A stretch of 64,000 bases of DNA from Amaranthus tricolor (Eukaryota > Streptophyta > Magnoliopsida > Caryophyllales > Amaranthaceae), in contig NC_080063.1 in assembly GCF_026212465.1 (NCBI RefSeq), positions 2,730,501 through 2,794,500 of the forward strand, written 5' to 3'. The translations under genes were made by a program, and so were the position numbers. The number at the start of each line of letters is the position of its first letter. Position 1 is the first letter of the stretch. Shown in pieces: positions 1 through 15,061 of the stretch. The notes beneath the pieces are model-generated. The model had not been told where the DNA came from, ran no database searches, and worked only from the letters and a program-made list of their open reading frames with translations.

Positions 1-1629
1 GGATCAATGATCAATGACGAATGAACGATGAAGAATGAACAAGGATCAATGATCAATGAAGAATGAACGATGAAGAATGAACAAGGATCAATGATCAATG
101 AAGAATGAACGATGAAGAATGAACAAGGATCATTGATCAATGAAGAATGTACGATGAAGAATGAACAAGGATCAATGATCAATGAAGAATGAACGATGAA
201 GAATGAAAAAGGATCAATGGTCAATGACGAATGAACGATGAAGAATGAACAAGGATAAATGAAGATTGAATGATGATGAATGAACAAGGATCAATAATCA
301 ATGAAGAATGAACGATGAAGAATGAACAAGGATCAATGATCAATGAAGAATGAACGATGAAGAATGAACAAGGATCAATTATCAATGATGAATGAACGAT
401 GAAGAATGAACAAGGATCAATGATCAATGAAGAATGAACGATGAAGAATGAACAAGGATCAATGATCAATGAAGAATGAACGATGAAGAATGAACAAGGA
501 TCAATCATCAATGACGAATGAACGATGAAGAATGAACAAGGATCAATGATCAATGAAGAATGAACGATGAAGAATGAACAAGTATCAATAATCAATGAAG
601 AATGAACGATGAAGAATGAACAAGGATCAATGATCAATGACGAATGAACGATGAAGAATGAACAAGGATCAATGATCAATGAAGAATGAACGGTGAAGAA
701 TGAACAAGGATCAATGGTCAATCACGAATGAACGATGAAGAATGAACAAGGATTAATGATCAATGAAAAATGAACGATGAAGAATGAACAAGGATCAATG
801 TTCAATGACGAATGAACGATGAAGAATGAACAAGGATCAATGATCAATGAAGAATGAACGATGAAGAATGAACAAGGATCAATGATCAATGAAGAATGAA
901 CGATGAAGAATGAACAAGGATCAATTATCAATGATGAATGAACGATGAAGAATGAACAAGGATCAATGATCAATGAAGAATGAACGATGAAGAATGAACA
1001 AGGATCAATGATCAATGAAGAATGAACGATGAAGAATGAACAAGGATCAATGATCAATGACGAATGAACGATGAAGAATGAACAAGGATCAATGATCAAT
1101 GAAGAATGAACGATGAAGAATGAACAAGTATCAATAATCAATGAAGAATGAACGATCAAGAATGAACAAGGATCAATGATCAATGACGAATGAACGATGA
1201 AGAATGAACAAGGATCAATGATCAATGAAGAATGAACGGTGAAGAATGAACAAGGATCAATGGTCAATGACGAATGAACGATGAAGAATGAACAAGGATT
1301 AATGATCAATGAAAAATGAACGATGAAGAATGAACAAGGATCAATGCTCAATGACGAATGAACGATGAAGAATGAACAAGGATCAATGATCAATGAAGAA
1401 TGAACGATGAAGAATGAACAAGGATCAATGCTCAATGACGAATGAACGATGAAGAATGAACAAGGTTCAATGATCAATGAAGAATGAACGATGAAGAATG
1501 AACAAGGATCAATGATCAATGACGAATGAACGATGAAGAATGAACAAGGATCAATGATCAATGAAGAATGAACGGTGAAGAATGAACAAGGATCAATGGT
1601 CAATGACGAATGAACGATGAAGAATGAAC

Positions 1630-3857
1630 AAGGATCAATGATCAAAGAAAAATGAACGATGAAGAATGAACAAGGATCAATGGTCAATGACGAATGAACG
1701 ATGAAGAATGAACAAGGATCAATGATCAATGAAGAATGAACAAGGATCAATGCTCAATGACGAATGAACGATGAAGAATGAACAAGGGTAAATGAAGATT
1801 GAATGATGATGAATGAACAAGGATCAATAATCAATGAAGAATGAACGATGAAGAATGAACAAGGATCAATGATCAATGAAGAATGAACGATGAAGAATGA
1901 ACAAGGATCAATTATCAATGATGAATGAACGATGAAGAATGAACAAGGATCAATGATCAATGAAGAATGAACGATGAAGCATGAACAAGGATCAATGAGC
2001 AATGACGAATGACGAATGAACGATGAAGAATGAACAAGGATCATTGATCAATGAAGAATGAACGATGAAGAATGAACAAGGATCAATGATCAATGAAGAA
2101 TGAACGATGAAGAATGAAAAAGGATCAATGGTCAATGACGAATGAACGATGAAGAATGAACAAGGATAAATGAGGATTGAATGATGATGAATGAACAAGG
2201 ATCAATAATCAATGAAGAATGAACGATGAAGAATGAACAAGGATCAATGATCAATGAAGAACGAACGATGAAGAATGAACAAGGATCAATTATCAATGAT
2301 GAATGAACGATGAAGAATGAACAAGGATCAATGATCAATGAAGAATGAACGATGAAGAATGAACAAGGATCAATGATCAATGAAGAATGAACGATGAAGA
2401 ATGAACAAGGATCAATGATCAATGACGAATGAACGATGAAGAATGAACAAGGATCAATGATCAATGAAGAATGAACGATGAAGAATGAACAAGTATCAAT
2501 GATCAATGAAGAATGAACGATGAAGAATGAACAAGGATCAATGATCAATGACGAATGAACGATGAAGAATGAACAAGGATCAATGATCAATGAAGAATGA
2601 ACGGTGAAGAATGAACAAGGATCAATGGTCAATGACGAATGAACGATGAAGAATGAACAAGGATTAATGATCAATGAAAAATGAACGATGAAGAATGAAC
2701 AAGGATCAATGCTCAATGACGAATGAACGATGAAGAATGAACAAGGATCAATGATCAATGAAGAATGAACGATGAAGAATGAACAAGGATCAATGATCAT
2801 TGAAGAATGAACGATGAAGAATGAACAAGGATCAATGATCAATGAAGAATGAACGATGAAGAATGAACAAGGATCAATGATCAATGAAGAATGAACGATG
2901 AAGAATGAACAAGGATCAATGATCAATGACGAATGAACGATGAAGAATGAACAAGGATCAATGATCAATGAAGAATGAACGATGAAGAATGAACAAGGAT
3001 CAATGATCAATGACGAATGAACGATGAAGAATGAACAAGGATCAATGATCAATGAAGTATGAACGATGAAGAATGAACAAGGATCAATGATCAATGAAGA
3101 ATGAAAGATGAAGAATGAACAAGGATCAATGATCAATGACGAATGAACGATGAAGAATGAACAAGGATCAATGATCAATGAAGAATGAACGGTGAAGAAT
3201 GAACAAGGATCAATGTTCAATGACGAATGAACGATGAAGAATGAACAAGGATCAATGATCAAAGAAAAATGAACGATGAAGAATGAACAAGGATCAATGG
3301 TCAATGACGAATGAACGATGAAGAATGAACAAGGATCAATGATTAATGAAGAATGAACAAGGATCAATGCTCAATGACGAATGAACGATGAAGAATGAAC
3401 AAGGATAAATGAAGATTGAATGATGATGAATGAACAAGGATCAATAATCAATGAAGAATAAACGATGAAGAATGAACAAGGATCAATGATCAATGAAGAA
3501 TGAACGATGAAGAATGAACAAGGATCAATTATCAATGATGAATGAATGATGAAGAATGAACAAGGATCAATGATCAATGAAGAATGAACGATGAAGAATG
3601 AACAAGGATCAATGATCAATGACGAATGACGAATGAACGATGAAGAATGAACAAGGATCATTGATCAATGAAGAATGAACGATGAAGAATGAACAAAGAT
3701 CAATGATCAAGGAAGAATGAACGATGAAGAATGAAAAAGGATCAATGGTCAATGACGAATGAACGATGAAGAATGAACAAGGATAAATGAAGATTGAATG
3801 ATGATGAATGAACAAGGATCAATAATCAATGAAGAATGAACGATGAAGAATGAACAA
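1630..3857. repeat. Duplicated block, offset 1,617 bp
   Basis: Positions about 1630-2240 recur at about 3247-3857 with an offset of 1,617 bp (231 x 7). Matching rare markers are ATCAAAGAAA at 1641 and 3258, the 35-bp unit at 1784 and 3401, the 49-bp unit at 1987 and 3604, the 35-bp unit at 2162 and 3779, and AATAATCAATG near 2205 and 3822. Several single-base differences separate the copies (for example GAGC versus GATC inside the 49-bp units), so this duplication is not the newest in the window. The outer limits are approximate. Confidence 0.8.
1987..2035. repeat. 49-bp unit with an extra GACGAAT heptamer
   Basis: GACGAAT is present twice in a row, which lengthens the monomer to 49 bp. A copy lies at 3604-3652 (offset 1,617). 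A third 49-bp unit at 7849-7897 has an extra GAAGAAT instead. All three show addition of exactly one heptamer. Confidence 0.88.
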
Positions 3858-4456
3858 GGATCAATGATCAATGACGAATGAACGATGAAGAATGAACAAG
3901 GATCAATGATCAATGAAGAATGAACGATGAAGAATGAACAAGGATCAATGATCAATGAAGAATGAACGATGAAGAATGAACAAGGATCAATGATCAATGA
4001 TGAATGAACGATGAAGAATGAACAAGGATCAATGATCAATGAAGAATGAACGATGAAGAATGAACAAGGATCAATGATCAATGAAGAATGAACGATGAAG
4101 AATGAACAAGGATCAATGATCAATGACGAATGAACGATGAAGAATGAACAAGGATCAATGATCAATGAAGAATGAACGGTGAAGAATGAACAAGGATCAA
4201 TGGTCAATGACGAATGAACGATGAAGAATGAACAAGGATAAATGAAGATTGAATGATGATGAATGAACAAGGATCAATAATCAATGAAGAATGAACGATG
4301 AAGAATGAACAAGGATCAATGATCAATGACGAATGAACGACGAAGAATGAACAAGGATCAATGATCAATGAAGAATGAACGATGAAGAATGAACAAGGAT
4401 CAATGATCAATGAAGAATGAACGATGAAGAATGAACAAGGATCAATGATCAATGAC

Positions 4457-6757
4457 GAATGAACGATGAAGAATGAACAAGGATCAATGATCAATGAAGA
4501 ATGAACGATGAAGAATGAACAAGGATCAATGATCAATGAAGAATGAACGATGAAGAATGAACAAGGATCAATGATCAATGACGAATGAACGATGAAGAAT
4601 GAACAAGGATCAATGATCAATGAAGAATGAACGGTGAAGAATGAACAAGGATCAATGGTCAATGACGAATGAACGATGAAGAATGAACAAGGATTAATGA
4701 TCAATGAAAAATGAACGATGAAGAATGAACAAGGATCAATACTCAATGACGAATGAACGATGAAGAATGAACAAGGATCAATGATCAATGAAGAATGAAC
4801 GATGAAGAATGAACAAGGATCAATGATCATTGAAGAATGAACGATGAAGAATGAACAAGGATCAATGATCAATGAAGAATGAACGATGAAGAATGAACAA
4901 GGATCAATGATCAATGAAGAATGAACGATGAAGAATGAACAAGGATCAATGATCAAAGACGAATGAACGATGAAGAATGAACAAGGATCAATGATCAATG
5001 AAGAATGAACGATGAAGAATGAACAAGGATCAATGATCAATGAAGAATAAACGATGAAGAATGAACAAGGATCAATGATCAATGAAGAATGAACGATGAA
5101 GAATGAACAAGGATCAATGATCAATGACGAATGAACGATGAAGAATGAACAAGGATCAATGATCAATGAAGAATGAACGATGAAGAATGAACAAGGATCA
5201 ATGGTCAATGACGAATGAACGATGAAGAATGAATAAGGATCAATGATCAATGAAGAATGAACGATGAAGAATGAACCAGGATCAATGCTCAATGACGAAT
5301 GAACGATGAAGAATGAACAAGGATCAATGATCAATGAAGAATGAAAGATAAAGAATGAACAAGGATCAATGATCAATGAAGAATGAACGATGAAGAATGA
5401 AAAAGGATTACTGGTCAATGACGAATGAACGATGAAGAATGAACAAGGATCAATGATCAATGAAGAATGAACGATGAATAATGAACAAGGATCAATGATC
5501 AATGAAGAATGAACGATGAAGAATGAACAAGGATCAATGATCAATGACGAATGAACGATGAAGAATGAATAAGGATCAATGATCAATGAAGAATGAACGA
5601 TGAAGAATGAACAAGGATCAATGATCAATGAAGAATGAACGATGAAGAATGAACAAGGATCAATGATCAATGAAGAATGAACGATGAAGAATGAACAAGG
5701 ATCAATGATCAATGACGAATGAACGATGAAGAATGAACAAGGATCAATGATCAATGAAGAATGAACGGTGAAGAATGAACAAGGATCAATGGTCAATGAC
5801 GAATGAACGATGAAGAATGAACAAGGATTAATGATCAATGAAAAATGAACGATGAAGAATGAACAAGGATCAATACTCAATGACGAATGAACGATGAAGA
5901 ATGAACAAGGATCAATGATCAATGAAGAATGAACGATGAAGAATGAACAAGGATCAATGATCATTGAAGAATGAACGATGAAGAATGAACAAGGATCAAT
6001 GATCAATGAAGAATGAACGATGAAGAATGAACAAGGATCAATGATCAATGAAGAATGAACGATGAAGAATGAACAAGGATCAATGATCAAAGACGAATGA
6101 ACGATGAAGAATGAACAAGGATCAATGATCAATGAAGAATGAACGATGAAGAATGAACAAGGATCAATGATCAATGAAGAATAAACGATGAAGAATGAAC
6201 AAGGATCAATGATCAATGAAGAATGAACGATGAAGAATGAACAAGGATCAATGATCAATGACGAATGAACGATGAAGAATGAACAAGGATCAATGATCAA
6301 TGAAGAATGAACGATGAAGAATGAACAAGGATCAATGGTCAATGACGAATGAACGATGAAGAATGAATAAGGATCAATGATCAATGAAGAATGAACGATG
6401 AAGAATGAACCAGGATCAATGCTCAATGACGAATGAACGATGAAGAATGAACAAGGATCAATGATCAATGAAGAATGAAAGATAAAGAATGAACAAGGAT
6501 CAATGATCAATGAAGAATGAACGATGAAGAATGAAAAAGGATTACTGGTCAATGACGAATGAACGATGAAGAATGAACAAGGATCAATGATCAATGAAGA
6601 ATGAACGATGAATAATGAACAAGGATCAATGATCAATGAAGAATGAACGATGAAGAATGAACAAGGATCAATGATCAATGACGAATGAACGATGAAGAAT
6701 GAATAAGGATCAATGATCAATGAAGAATGAACGATGAAGAATGAACAAGGATCAATG
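4457..6757. repeat. Tandem duplication, period 1,134 bp (27 monomers)
   Basis: The segment 4457-5623 matches 5591-6757 at an offset of 1,134 bp, exactly 27 x 42. The copies share rare variants: GGATTACTGG at 5405 and 6539, GAATAAACG near 5045 and 6179, GAACCAGG near 5274 and 6408, and GAACGGTG near 4630 and 5764. The flanking mismatches that define the limits are 4456/5590 (C versus A) and 5624/6758 (A versus C). I found no internal difference at any marker compared. The two copies lie head to tail, as expected from one unequal crossover or a replication-slippage event. Confidence 0.88.
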
Positions 6758-7607
6758 CTCAATGACGAATGAACGATGAAGAATGAACAAGGTTCAATGA
6801 TCAATGAAGAATGAACGATGAAGAATGAACAAGGATCAATGCTCAATGACGAATGAACGATGAAGAATGAACAAGGATCAATGATCAATGAAGAATGAAC
6901 GAAGAAGAATGAACAAGGATCAATGGTCAAGGACGAATGAACAAGGATCAATGATCAATGAAGAATGAACGATGAAGAATGAACAAGGATCAATGATCAA
7001 TGAAGAATGAACGATGAAGAATGAATAAGGATCAATGATCAATGACGAATGAACGATGAAGAATGAACAAGGATTATTGATCAATGAAGAATGAACGATG
7101 AAGAATGAACAAGGATCAATGATCAATGAAGAATGAACGATGAAGAATGAAAAAGGATCAATGGTCAATGACGAATGAACGATGAAGAATGAACAAGGAG
7201 AAATGAAGATTGAATGATGATGAATGAAGAAGGATCAATGATCAATGAAGAATGAACGATGAAGAATGAACAAGTATCAATGATCAATGAAGAATGAACG
7301 ATGAAGAATGAACAACGATCAATTATCAATGACGAATGAACGATGAAGAATGAACAAGGATCAATGATCAATGAAGAATGAACGATGAAGAATGAACAAG
7401 GATCAATGATCAATGAAGAATGAACGATGAAGAATGAACAAGGATCAATGATCAATGAAGAATGAACGATGAAGAATGAACAAGGATCAATGATCAATGA
7501 CGAATGAACGATGAAGAATGAACAAGGATCAATGATCAATGAAGAATGAACGATGAAGAATGAAAAAGGATAAATGGTCAATGACGAATGAACGATGAAG
7601 AATGAAC

Positions 7608-7638
7608 AAGGATAAATGAAGATTGAATGAAAATGAAC
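7608..7638. repeat. 31-bp unit: the only phase-breaking indel found
   Basis: This is a 35-bp-type unit that has lost 4 bp (TGAATGAAAATG where the others have TGAATGATGATGAATG). AAGG monomer starts left of it are at positions congruent to 6 modulo 7 (41, 251, 1784, 4234, 7195, 7608). Right of it all those I checked are congruent to 2 (7849, 13316, 14933, 22710, 38635, 63968). Confidence 0.85.
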
Positions 7639-8261
7639 AAGGATCAATGATCAATGAAGAATGAACGATGAAGAATGAACAAGTATCAATGATCAACGAA
7701 GAATGAACGATGAAGAATGAACAAGGATCAATTATCAATGACGAATGAACGATGAAGAATGAACAAGGATCAATGATCAATGAAGAATGAACGATGAAGA
7801 ATGAACAAGGATCAATGATCAATGAAGAATGAACGATGAAGAATGAACAAGGATCAATGATCAATGAAGAATGAAGAATGAACGATGAAGAATGAACAAG
7901 GATCAATGATCAATGACGAATGAACGATGAAGAATGAACAAGGATCAATGATCAATGAAGAATAAACGATGAAAAATGAACAAGGATCAATGATCAATGA
8001 AGAATGAACGATGAAGAATGAACAAGGATCAATGATCAATGACGAATGAACGATGAAGAATGAACAAGGATCAATGATCAATGAAGAATGAACAATGAAG
8101 AATGAACAAGGATCAATGGTCAATGACGAATGAACGATGAAGAATGAACAAGGATCAATGATCAATGAAGAATGAACGATGAAGAATGAACAAGGATCAA
8201 TGCTCAATGACGAATGAATGATGAAGAATGAACAAGGATCAATGATCAATGAAGAATGAAC

Positions 8262-8471
8262 AAGGATCAATGGTCAATGACGAATGAACGATGAAGAATG
8301 AACAAGGATCAATGATCAATGAAGTATGAACAATGAAGAATGAACAAGGATCAATGATCAATGATGAATGAACGATGAAGAATGAAAAAGGATTAATGGT
8401 CAATGACGAACGAACGATGAAGATTGAACAAGAATCAATGATCAATGAAGAATGAACGATGAAGAATGAAC
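8262..8471. repeat. First copy of the 210-bp five-monomer core
   Basis: Here five monomers in fixed order appear for the first time: a GGTC-ACG monomer, one with the AAGTATG variant, one with CAATGATGAATG ending in GAATGAAAA, one with AAGGATTAATGGTC and a GAAGATTG ending, and a plain GATC-AAG monomer. The block is followed at 8472 by a monomer carrying CAGTGCTC. The distance from the start of the GGTC monomer (8262) to the start of the CAGTGCTC monomer (8472) is 210 bp. The same spacing holds at 40840-41050. By eye the CAGTGCTC tracer occurs about 49 times, near 8.48, 9.84, 10.47, 14.60, 15.35, 16.33 (variant CAGGGCTC), 16.63, 17.61, 20.73, 22.38, 23.87, 24.57, 26.06, 27.44, 27.80, 28.55, 29.09, 29.46, 30.21, 31.71, 32.59, 33.25, 34.08, 35.63, 36.47, 37.56, 38.39, 39.94, 41.06, 42.51, 43.63, 44.78, 45.84, 47.13, 48.30, 49.34, 50.51, 51.42, 52.58, 53.63, 54.62, 55.73, 57.02, 58.01, 59.05, 60.06, 61.16, 62.45 and 63.05 kb. 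Not every tracer sits behind a complete core. Confidence 0.8.
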
Positions 8472-10757
8472 AAGGATCAGTGCTCAATGACGAATGAACG
8501 ATGAAGAATGAACAAGGATCAATGATCAATGAAGAATGAACGATGAAGAATGAACAAGGATCAATGATCAATGAAGAATGAACGATGAAGAATGAACAAG
8601 GATCAATGATCAATGAAGAATAAACGATGAAGAATGAACAAGGATCAATGATCAATGAAGAATGAACGATGAAGAATGAACAAGGATCAATGATCAATGA
8701 CGAATGAACGATGAAGAATGAACAAGGATCAATGATCAATGAAGAATGAACGATGAAGAATGAACAAGGATCAATGGTCAATGACGAATGAACGATGAAG
8801 AATGAACAAGGATCAATGATCAATGAAGAATGAACGATGAAGAATGAACCAGGATCAATGCTCAATGACGAATAAACGATGAAGAATGAACAAGGATCAA
8901 TGATCAATGAAGAATGAACGATAAAGAATGAACAAGGATCAATGATCAATGAAGAATGAACGATGAAGAATGAAAAAGGATTAATGGTCAATGACGAATG
9001 AACGATGAAGAATGAACAAGGATCAATGATCAATGAAGAATGAACGATGAATAATGAACAAGGATCAATGATCAATGAAGAATGAACGATGAAGAATGAA
9101 CAAGGATCAATGAACGATGACGAATGAACGATGAAGAATGAATAAGGATCAATGATCAATGAAGAATGAACGATGAAGAATGAACAAGGATCAATGCTCA
9201 ATGACGAATGAACGATGAAGAATGAACAAGGTTCAATGATCAATGAAGAATGAACGATGAAGAATGAACAAGGATCAATGCTCAATGACGAATGAACGAT
9301 GAAGAATGAACAAGGATCAATGGTCAATGACGAATGAACGATGAAGAATGAACAAGGATCAATGATCAATGAAGAATGAACGATGAAGAATGAACAAGGA
9401 TCAATGCTCAATGACGAATGAATGATGAAGAATGAACAAGGATCAATGATCAATGAAGAATGAACAAGGATCAATGGTCAATGACGAATGAACGATGAAG
9501 AATGAACAAGGATCAATGATCAATGAAGTATGAACAATGAAGAATGAACAAGGATCAATGCTCAATGACGAATGAATGATGAAGAATGAACAAGGATCAA
9601 TGATCAAAGAAGAATGAACAAGGATCAATGGTCAATGACGAATGAACGATGAAGAATGAACAAGGATCAATGATCAATGAAGTCTGAACAATGAAGAATG
9701 AACAAGGATCAATGATCAATGATGAATGAACGATGAAGAATGAAAAAGGATTAATGGTCAATCACGAACGAACGATGAAGATTGAACAAGGATCAATGAT
9801 CAATGAAGAATGAACGATGAAGAATGAACAAGGATCAGTGCTCAATGACGAATGAACGATGAAGAATGAACAAGGATCAATGATCAATGAAGAATGAACG
9901 ATGAAGAATGAACAAGGATCAATGATCAATGAAGAATGAACGATGAAGAATGAACAAGGATCAATGATCAATGAAGAATAAACGATGAAGAATGAACAAG
10001 GATCAATGATCAATGAAGAATGAACGATGAAGAATGAACAAGGATCAATGATCAATGACGAATGAACGATGAAGAATGAACAAGGATCAATGATCAATGA
10101 AGAATGAACGATGAAGAATGAACAAGGATCAATGGTCAATGACGAATGAACGATGAAGAATGAACAAGGATCAATGATCAATGAAGAATGAACGATGAAG
10201 AATGAACCAGGATCAATGCTCAATGACGAATGAACGATGAAGAATGAGCAAGGATCAATGATCAATGAAGAATGAACGATAAAGAATGAACAAGGATCAA
10301 TGATCAATGAAGTATGAACAATGAAGAATGAACAAGGATCAATGATCAATGATGAATGAACGATGAAGAATGAAAAAGGATTAATGGTCAATGACGAACG
10401 AACGATGAAGATTGAACAAGAATCAATGATCAATGAAGAATGAACGATGAAGAATGAACAAGGATCAGTGCTCAATGACGAATGAACGATGAAGAATGAA
10501 CAAGGATCAATGATCAATGAAGAATGAACGATGAAGAATGAACAAGGATCAATGATCAATGAAGAATGAACGATGAAGAATGAACAAGGATCAATGATCA
10601 ATGAAGAATAAACGATGAAGAATGAACAAGGATCAATGATCAATGAAGAATGAACGATGAAGAATGAACAAGGATCAATGATCAATGACGAATGAACGAT
10701 GAAGAATGAACAAGGATCAATGATCAATGAAGAATGAACGATGAAGAATGAACAAGT

Positions 10758-12948
10758 ATCAATGGTCAATGACGAATGAACGATGAAGAATGAACAAGGA
10801 TCAATGATCAATGAAGAATGAACGATGAAGAATGAACCAGGATCAATGCTCAATGACGAATAAACGATGAAGAATGAACAAGGATCAATGATCAATGAAG
10901 AATGAACGATAAAGAATGAACAAGGATCAATGATCAATGAAGAATGAACGATGAAGAATGAAAAAGGATTAATGGTCAATGACGAATGAACGATGAAGAA
11001 TGAACAAGGATCAATGATCAATGAAGAATGAACGATGAATAATGAACAAGGATCAATGATCAATGAAGAATGAACGATGAAGAATGAACAAGGATCAATG
11101 AACGACGACGAATGAACGATGAAGAATGAATAAGGATCAAAGATCAATGAAGAATGAACGATGAAGAATGAACAAGGATCAATGATCAATGAAGAATGAA
11201 CGATGAAGAATGAACAAGGATCAATGATCAATGAAGAATGAACGATGAAGAATGAACAAGGATCAATGATCAATGACGAATGAACGATGAAGAATGAACA
11301 AGGATCAATGATCAATGAAGAATGAACGATGAAGAATGAACAAGGATCAATGGTCAATGACGAATGAACGATGAAGAATGAACAAGGATCAATGATCAAA
11401 GAAGTATGAACGATGAAGAATGAACAAGGATCAATGATCAATGATGAATGAACGATGAAGAATGAAAAAGGATTAATGGTCAATGACGAATGAACGATGA
11501 AGATTGAACAAGGATCAATGATCAATGAAGAATGAACGATGAAGAATGAACAAGGATCAATGATCAATGACGAATGAACGATGAAGAATGAATAAGGATC
11601 AATGATCAATGAAGAATGAACGATGAAGAATGAACAAGGATCAATGCTCAATGACGAATGAACGATGAAGAATGAACAAGGATCAATGATCAATGAAGAA
11701 TGAACGATGAAGAATGAACAAGTATCAATGATCAATGAAGAATGAACGATGAAGAATGAACAACGATCAATTATCAATGACGAATGAACGATGAAGAATG
11801 AACAAGGATCAATGATCAATGAAGAATGAACGATGAAGAATGAACAAGGATCAATGGTCAATGACGAATGAACGATGAAGAATGAACAAGGATCAATGAT
11901 CAATGAAGAATGAACGATGAAGAATGAACCAGGATCAATGCTCAATGACGAATAAACGATGAAGAATGAACAAGGATCAATGATCAATGAAGAATGAACG
12001 ATAAAGAATGAACAAGGATCAATGATCAATGAAGAATGAACGATGAAGAATGAAAAAGGATTAATGGTCAATGACGAATGAACGATGAAGAATGAACAAG
12101 GATCAATGATCAATGAAGAATGAACGATGAATAATGAACAAGGATCAATGATCAATGAAGAATGAACGATGAAGAATGAACAAGGATCAATGAACGACGA
12201 CGAATGAACGATGAAGAATGAATAAGGATCAAAGATCAATGAAGAATGAACGATGAAGAATGAACAAGGATCAATGATCAATGAAGAATGAACGATGAAG
12301 AATGAACAAGGATCAATGATCAATGAAGAATGAACGATGAAGAATGAACAAGGATCAATGATCAATGACGAATGAACGATGAAGAATGAACAAGGATCAA
12401 TGATCAATGAAGAATGAACGATGAAGAATGAACAAGGATCAATGGTCAATGACGAATGAACGATGAAGAATGAACAAGGATCAATGATCAAAGAAGTATG
12501 AACGATGAAGAATGAACAAGGATCAATGATCAATGATGAATGAACGATGAAGAATGAAAAAGGATTAATGGTCAATGACGAATGAACGATGAAGATTGAA
12601 CAAGGATCAATGATCAATGAAGAATGAACGATGAAGAATGAACAAGGATCAATGATCAATGACGAATGAACGATGAAGAATGAATAAGGATCAATGATCA
12701 ATGAAGAATGAACGATGAAGAATGAACAAGGATCAATGCTCAATGACGAATGAACGATGAAGAATGAACAAGGATCAATGATCAATGAAGAATGAACGAT
12801 GAAGAATGAACAAGTATCAATGATCAATGAAGAATGAACGATGAAGAATGAACAACGATCAATTATCAATGACGAATGAACGATGAAGAATGAACAAGGA
12901 TCAATGATCAATGAAGAATGAACGATGAAGAATGAACAAGGATCAATG
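10758..12948. repeat. Tandem duplication, period 1,092 bp (26 monomers)
   Basis: The segment 10758-11856 matches 11850-12948 at an offset of 1,092 bp (26 x 42). Shared rare markers are AACGACGACG at 11101 and 12193, CAACGATCAA at 11761 and 12853, and AATGAACCAG at 10831 and 11923. The limits are set by mismatches at 10757/11849 (T versus G) and 11857/12949 (G versus A). I saw no internal mismatch at the markers compared. Confidence 0.88.
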
Positions 12949-15061
12949 ATGAATGAAGAATGAACGATGAAGAATGAACAAGGATCAATGATCAATGAAG
13001 AATGAACGATGAATAATGAACAAGGATCAATGATCAATGAAGAATGAACGATGAAGAATGAACAAGGATCAATGATCAATGACGAATGAACGATGAAGAA
13101 TGAATAAGGATCAATGATCAATGAAGAATGAACGATGAAGAATGAACAAGGATCAATGCTCAATGACGAATGAACGATAAAGAATGAACAAGGTTCAATG
13201 ATCAATGAAGAATGAACGATGAAGAATGAACAAGTATCAATGATCAATGACGAATGAACGATGAAGAATGAACAAGGTTCAATGATCAATGAAGAATGAA
13301 CGATGAAGAATGAACAAGGATAAATGAAGATTGAATGATGATGAATGAACAAGGATCAATGATCAATGAAGAATGAACGATGAAGAATGAACAAGTATCA
13401 ATGATCAACGAAGAATGATCGATGAAGAATGAACAAGGATCAATTATCAATGACGAATGAACGATGAAGAATGAACAAGGATCAATGATCAATGAAGAAT
13501 GAACGATGAAGAATGAACAAGGATCAATGATCAATGAAGAATGAACGATGAAGAATGAACAAGGATCAATGATCAATGAAGAATGAACGATGAAGAATGA
13601 ACAAGGATCAATGATCAATGACGAATGAACGATGAAGAATGAACAAGGATCAATGATCAATGAAGAATAAACGATGAAGAATGAACAAGGATCAATTATC
13701 AATGAAGAATGAACGATGAAGAATGAACAAGGATCAATGATCAATGACGAATGAACGATGAAGAATGAACAAGGATCAATGATCAATGAAGAATGAACGA
13801 TGAAGAATGAACAAGGATCAATGGTCAATGACGAATGAACGATGAAGAATGAACAAGGATCAATGATCAATGAAGAATGAACGATGAAGAATGAACCAGG
13901 ATCAATGCTCAATGACGAATGAACGATGAAGAATGAACAAGGATCAATGATCAATGAAGAATGAACGATAAAGAATGAACAAGGATCAATGATCAATGAA
14001 GAATGAACGATGAAGAATGTAAAAGGATTAATTGTCAATGACGAATGAACGATGAAGAATGAACAAGGATCAATGATCAATGAAGAATGAACGATGAATA
14101 ATGAACAAGGATCAATGATCAATGAAGAATGAACGATGAAGAATGAACAAGGATCAATGATCAATGACGAATGAACGATGAAGAATGAACAAGGATCAAT
14201 GATCAATGAAGAATGAACGATGAAGAATGAACAAGGATCAATGCTCAATGACGAATGAACGATGAAGAATGAACAAGGTTCAATGATCAATGAAGAATGA
14301 ACGATGAAGAATGAACAAGGATCAATGCTCAATGACGAATGAATGATGAAGAATGAACAAGGATCAATGATCAATGAAGAATGAACAAGGATCAATGGTC
14401 AATGACGAATGAACGATGAAGAATGAACAAGGATCAATGATCAATGAAGTATGAACAATGAAGAATGAACAAGGATCAATGATCAATGATGAATGAACGA
14501 TGAAGAATGAAAAAGGATTAATGGTCAATGACGAACGAACGATGAAGATTGAACAAGGATCAATGATCAATGAAGAATGAACGATGAAGAATGAACAAGG
14601 ATCAGTGCTCAATGACGAATGAACGATGAAGAATGAACAAGGATCAATGATCAATGAAGAATGAACGATGAAGAATGAACAAGGATCAATGATCAATGAA
14701 GAATGAACGATGAAGAATGAACAAGGATCAATGATCAATGAAGAATAAACGATGAAGAATGAACAAGGATCAATGATCAATGACGAATGAACGATGAAGA
14801 ATGAACAAGGATTATTGATCAATGAAGAATGAACGATGAAGAATGAACAAGGATCAATGATCAATGAAGAATGAACGATGAAGAATGAAAAAGGATCAAT
14901 GGTCAATGAGGAATGAACGATGAAGAATGAACAAGGATAAATGAAGATTGAATGATGATGAATGAACAAGGATCAATGATCAATGAAGAATGAACGATGA
15001 AGAATGAACAAGGTTCAATGATCAATGAAGAATGAACGATAAAGAATGAACAAGGATCAAT

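Larger units (their letters stand above)
1..8233. repeat. Left heterogeneous satellite domain
   Basis: This part of the array lacks the 210-bp five-monomer core that dominates from 8262 onward. It carries many private variants, for example GAATGTACG near 148, AATCACG near 721, AAGGGTAAATG near 1784, GAAGCATG near 1979 and a TTATCAATGATG class that is rare further right. It holds eight of the short AAGGATAAATGAAG-type units, all three 49-bp units, and the only non-heptameric indel found. The higher private diversity suggests older or less homogenised repeats, possibly closer to an array edge. That is inference. Confidence 0.75.

Noticed and set aside
4204..6951. Minus-strand open frame of 915 codons with an internal duplication
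   Set aside because: Same reason. Its internal repeat is the 1,134-bp satellite duplication, and its ends fall at short repeat units.
9762..13352. Minus-strand open frame of 1,196 codons made of a 14-residue repeat (I-V-H-S-S-L-I-I-D-P-C-S-F-F)
   Set aside because: The repeat is 42 bp, divisible by 3, and one minus-strand frame has no stop in the consensus, so a long open frame arises automatically. The frame starts and stops only where 7- or 14-bp indels or a TAG variant occur. No ribosome-binding site, signal peptide or non-repeat domain is present.
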